Shown: positions 6,105-6,808 of the stretch, in pieces
Numbering within the stretch: position 1 is the stretch's first letter
Layout of the letters: every line of letters starts with the position of its first letter
Assembly: GCA_020425835.1 (NCBI GenBank)
Contig: JAGQRC010000199.1
Location: forward strand, 1 to 6,808
From: Planctomycetota bacterium
GTDB taxonomy: Bacteria > Planctomycetota > UBA8108 > UBA1146 > JAJFFE01
Direction of reading: 5' to 3'
Length of the DNA stretch: 6,808 nucleotides
Notes under the pieces: model-generated
Seen by the model: only the letters and a program-made list of their open reading frames with translations
Database searches by the model: none
Told to the model about the DNA's origin: nothing
Translations under genes and position numbers: made by a program

Positions 6105-6515
6105 TTAGACGCTTCCGATCAGCTCGACGACCTGGGGGACGACGGATGCCCAAGCCGTTCGCAGCTCGGTGCAGAAGGCGCGCACCGGAGGTCGTGGGAT
6201 CGAGAAGCTCGTGCGGAGCCACCCCTCCGGATAGTCCATCCGGACCTCGATCTCGATCACCGGCGTGCCGGTCAGCGGCGCAGCGGAGATCGTGGTGAGT
6301 CCGTCGAACGGACCGGGCGCGGCGAACCTCGACCGGATCGTTGGACGCTCGCCGCATGCCAGCAGGTCCAGGCCTCGGACGAAGATGCCGAAGTCGCGCT
6401 CGTTGGCGACGCACCACGACTTCCCGTAGAAGGAATGGGCACAGACTTCGACGCAGAAGCGTCGACCCGCGGGGGATGGTCCCTGGAGCCCTATCGCGAG
6501 AAAGTCCGGGTGCAT
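6105..6515 (-). CDS. Uncharacterised 136-residue protein
   Basis: I do not recognise this protein with confidence. From ATG 6515 it has 136 residues: short alternating hydrophobic stretches suggesting a beta-rich fold (FCVEVCAHSFYGKSWCV, PVIEIEVRMDY), a helix with FGIFVRGLDLLACGERP, and a final amphipathic helix (VRAFCTELRTAWASVVPQVV). There is no signal peptide or membrane helix, so it is probably cytoplasmic. The strand-helix layout, with a W...F...L..L block followed by a hydrophobic sheet, recalls small polymorphic-toxin immunity-type or DUF6228-like proteins, but that is only a structural impression; no toxin gene is next to it. The start is supported by GGGAGAGG just upstream; a reading to 6695 adds 60 Arg/Ser-rich residues that look non-coding. 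It ends in TAA. Confidence 0.65.
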   Translation of the reverse strand: MHPDFLAIGLQGPSPAGRRFCVEVCAHSFYGKSWCVANERDFGIFVRGLDLLACGERPTIRSRFAAPGPFDGLTTISAAPLTGTPVIEIEVRMDYPEGWLRTSFSIPRPPVRAFCTELRTAWASVVPQVVELIGSV

Positions 6516-6559
6516 GATCCTCTCCCGCGTCCGAGAACCGGCGGTCCCCCGGGCAGACC

Positions 6560-6575
6560 CGATCGAAACCGATCG
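6560..6575. repeat. CGATCG palindrome pair in the leader of the 136-aa gene
   Basis: Two CGATCG copies are separated by AAAC. Each is itself palindromic, so they read as direct or inverted repeats. They lie about 45 nt upstream of ATG 6515 and could be an operator or chance in GC-rich DNA. Confidence 0.2.
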
Positions 6576-6705
6576 CGGCGCCCCCCTCGACACGCGGGAT
6601 TCAGGGCGGATCTCGACGAGCGTACGGGTACCACCCGCGGGCGGCCAGGAGGCTGTTCGGAGAACTGCCTTCGAGCCGAGAGTTCGAGATTCCAAGGTCC
6701 GCGTT

Positions 6706-6791
6706 TGCTGGCAAGGAAGACGGGCGGATTCGACCGGAGGCGACCTGTCTGGTCGTTGAGGATCGAATTCGTTCGGGGGCTAGTGCTAGCA
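6706..6791. repeat. Nested inverted repeat, possible multicopy element or mobile-element end
   Basis: Three concentric arms can pair. The outer arm is TGCTGGC (6706-6712) with GCTAGCA (6785-6791). The middle arm is GATTCGA (6727-6733) with TCGAATT (6763-6769). The inner arm is CGACC (6741-6745) with GGTCG (6751-6755), with loop TGTCT. The spacers are symmetric: 7 and 7 nt between inner and middle arms, 14 and 15 nt between middle and outer. The outer and middle arms each include one G-T pair. Immediately to the right, the minus strand reads TTTCAACGGCTGCTAGC, which resembles termini I associate with some insertion sequences. The element may continue past the window edge. Confidence 0.45.
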
Positions 6792-6808
6792 GCCGTTGAA
6801 AGCTCATT

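Larger units (their letters stand above)
6516..6808. other. Gene-poor right flank
   Basis: These 293 bases contain no credible protein gene. A 68-codon minus-strand reading from 6807 has no ribosome site inside the window and no recognisable motif. Structures present are a CGATCG-AAAC-CGATCG repeat (6560-6575) in the presumed leader of the 136-aa gene, a GTTC/GAAC mini-hairpin near 6654-6664, and the nested inverted repeat at 6706-6791. Confidence 0.5.

Noticed and set aside
5956..6417. N-terminal extension of the DUF2892 protein to 220 residues
   Set aside because: The added part is an out-of-frame shadow of the 136-residue gene, and the DUF2892 family normally begins at the MTMERY start.
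6667..6700. tRNA T-arm-like GAGTTCGAGATTCC
   Set aside because: The stem flanking TTCGAGA does not pair, and no acceptor or anticodon arm is present.
6601..6807. 68-codon minus-strand reading at the right edge
   Set aside because: It covers the inverted-repeat region, has no motif, and its upstream ribosome-site region lies outside the window.
6706..6808. Integron attC site
   Set aside because: The element folds in a similar way, but the required RYYYAAC and GTTRRRY core ends are absent; GTTGAAA fails at the last position.

Overview
The window is GC-rich and densely coding, and looks like chromosome from an environmental Gram-negative-type bacterium. Two neighbouring secreted proteins carry a dockerin-like module with EF-hand-type loops (DxNxDGxxDxxD) followed by LNYLF/GG and C-D-A-x-D-A-N-D-D-G patterns. 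I associate that module with marine Planctomycetota and related lineages. This assignment is inference from protein style. No rRNA, tRNA or CRISPR array is visible.

Layout, left to right. (1) 2-1742: the 3' part of a large secreted multidomain protein (P-domain, Fn3-like domain, gingipain-like Rossmann domain, C-terminal dockerin-like module). (2) 1743-2462: a small exported protein with the same module at its N-terminus and a C-terminal domain resembling PA-IL/LecA-type lectins. (3) 2472-2844: a minus-strand gene for a small membrane-anchored helical protein, and a 76-bp divergent promoter region. (4) 2845-3648: a cytoplasmic ankyrin-repeat protein that may be translated from a leaderless mRNA. 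(5) 3659-5682: a minus-strand cluster read in the order DUF2161 PD-(D/E)XK nuclease-like protein, DUF202 membrane protein, rhomboid protease with a C-terminal TPR. (6) 5755-6515: a minus-strand DUF2892 (YgaP-type membrane segment) small protein, preceded by an unrecognised 136-residue protein. (7) 6516-6808: no credible gene, but a nested inverted-repeat structure at 6706-6791 that may be a multicopy repeat or the end of a mobile element.

How the genes may work together: the two plus-strand genes at the left appear to make cell-surface or secreted proteins with a shared Ca-binding module. The minus-strand cluster joins a predicted nuclease to a two-helix membrane protein by an 11-bp gap, then after 93 bp comes an intramembrane protease whose TPR tail is predicted to face the periplasm. 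A joint function for that cluster is inference only. I found no convincing evidence of a complete new defence or mobile system. The strongest unexplained signals are the nested hairpin at the right edge, the overlapping divergent promoter pair, and the nuclease/DUF202/rhomboid-TPR cluster.
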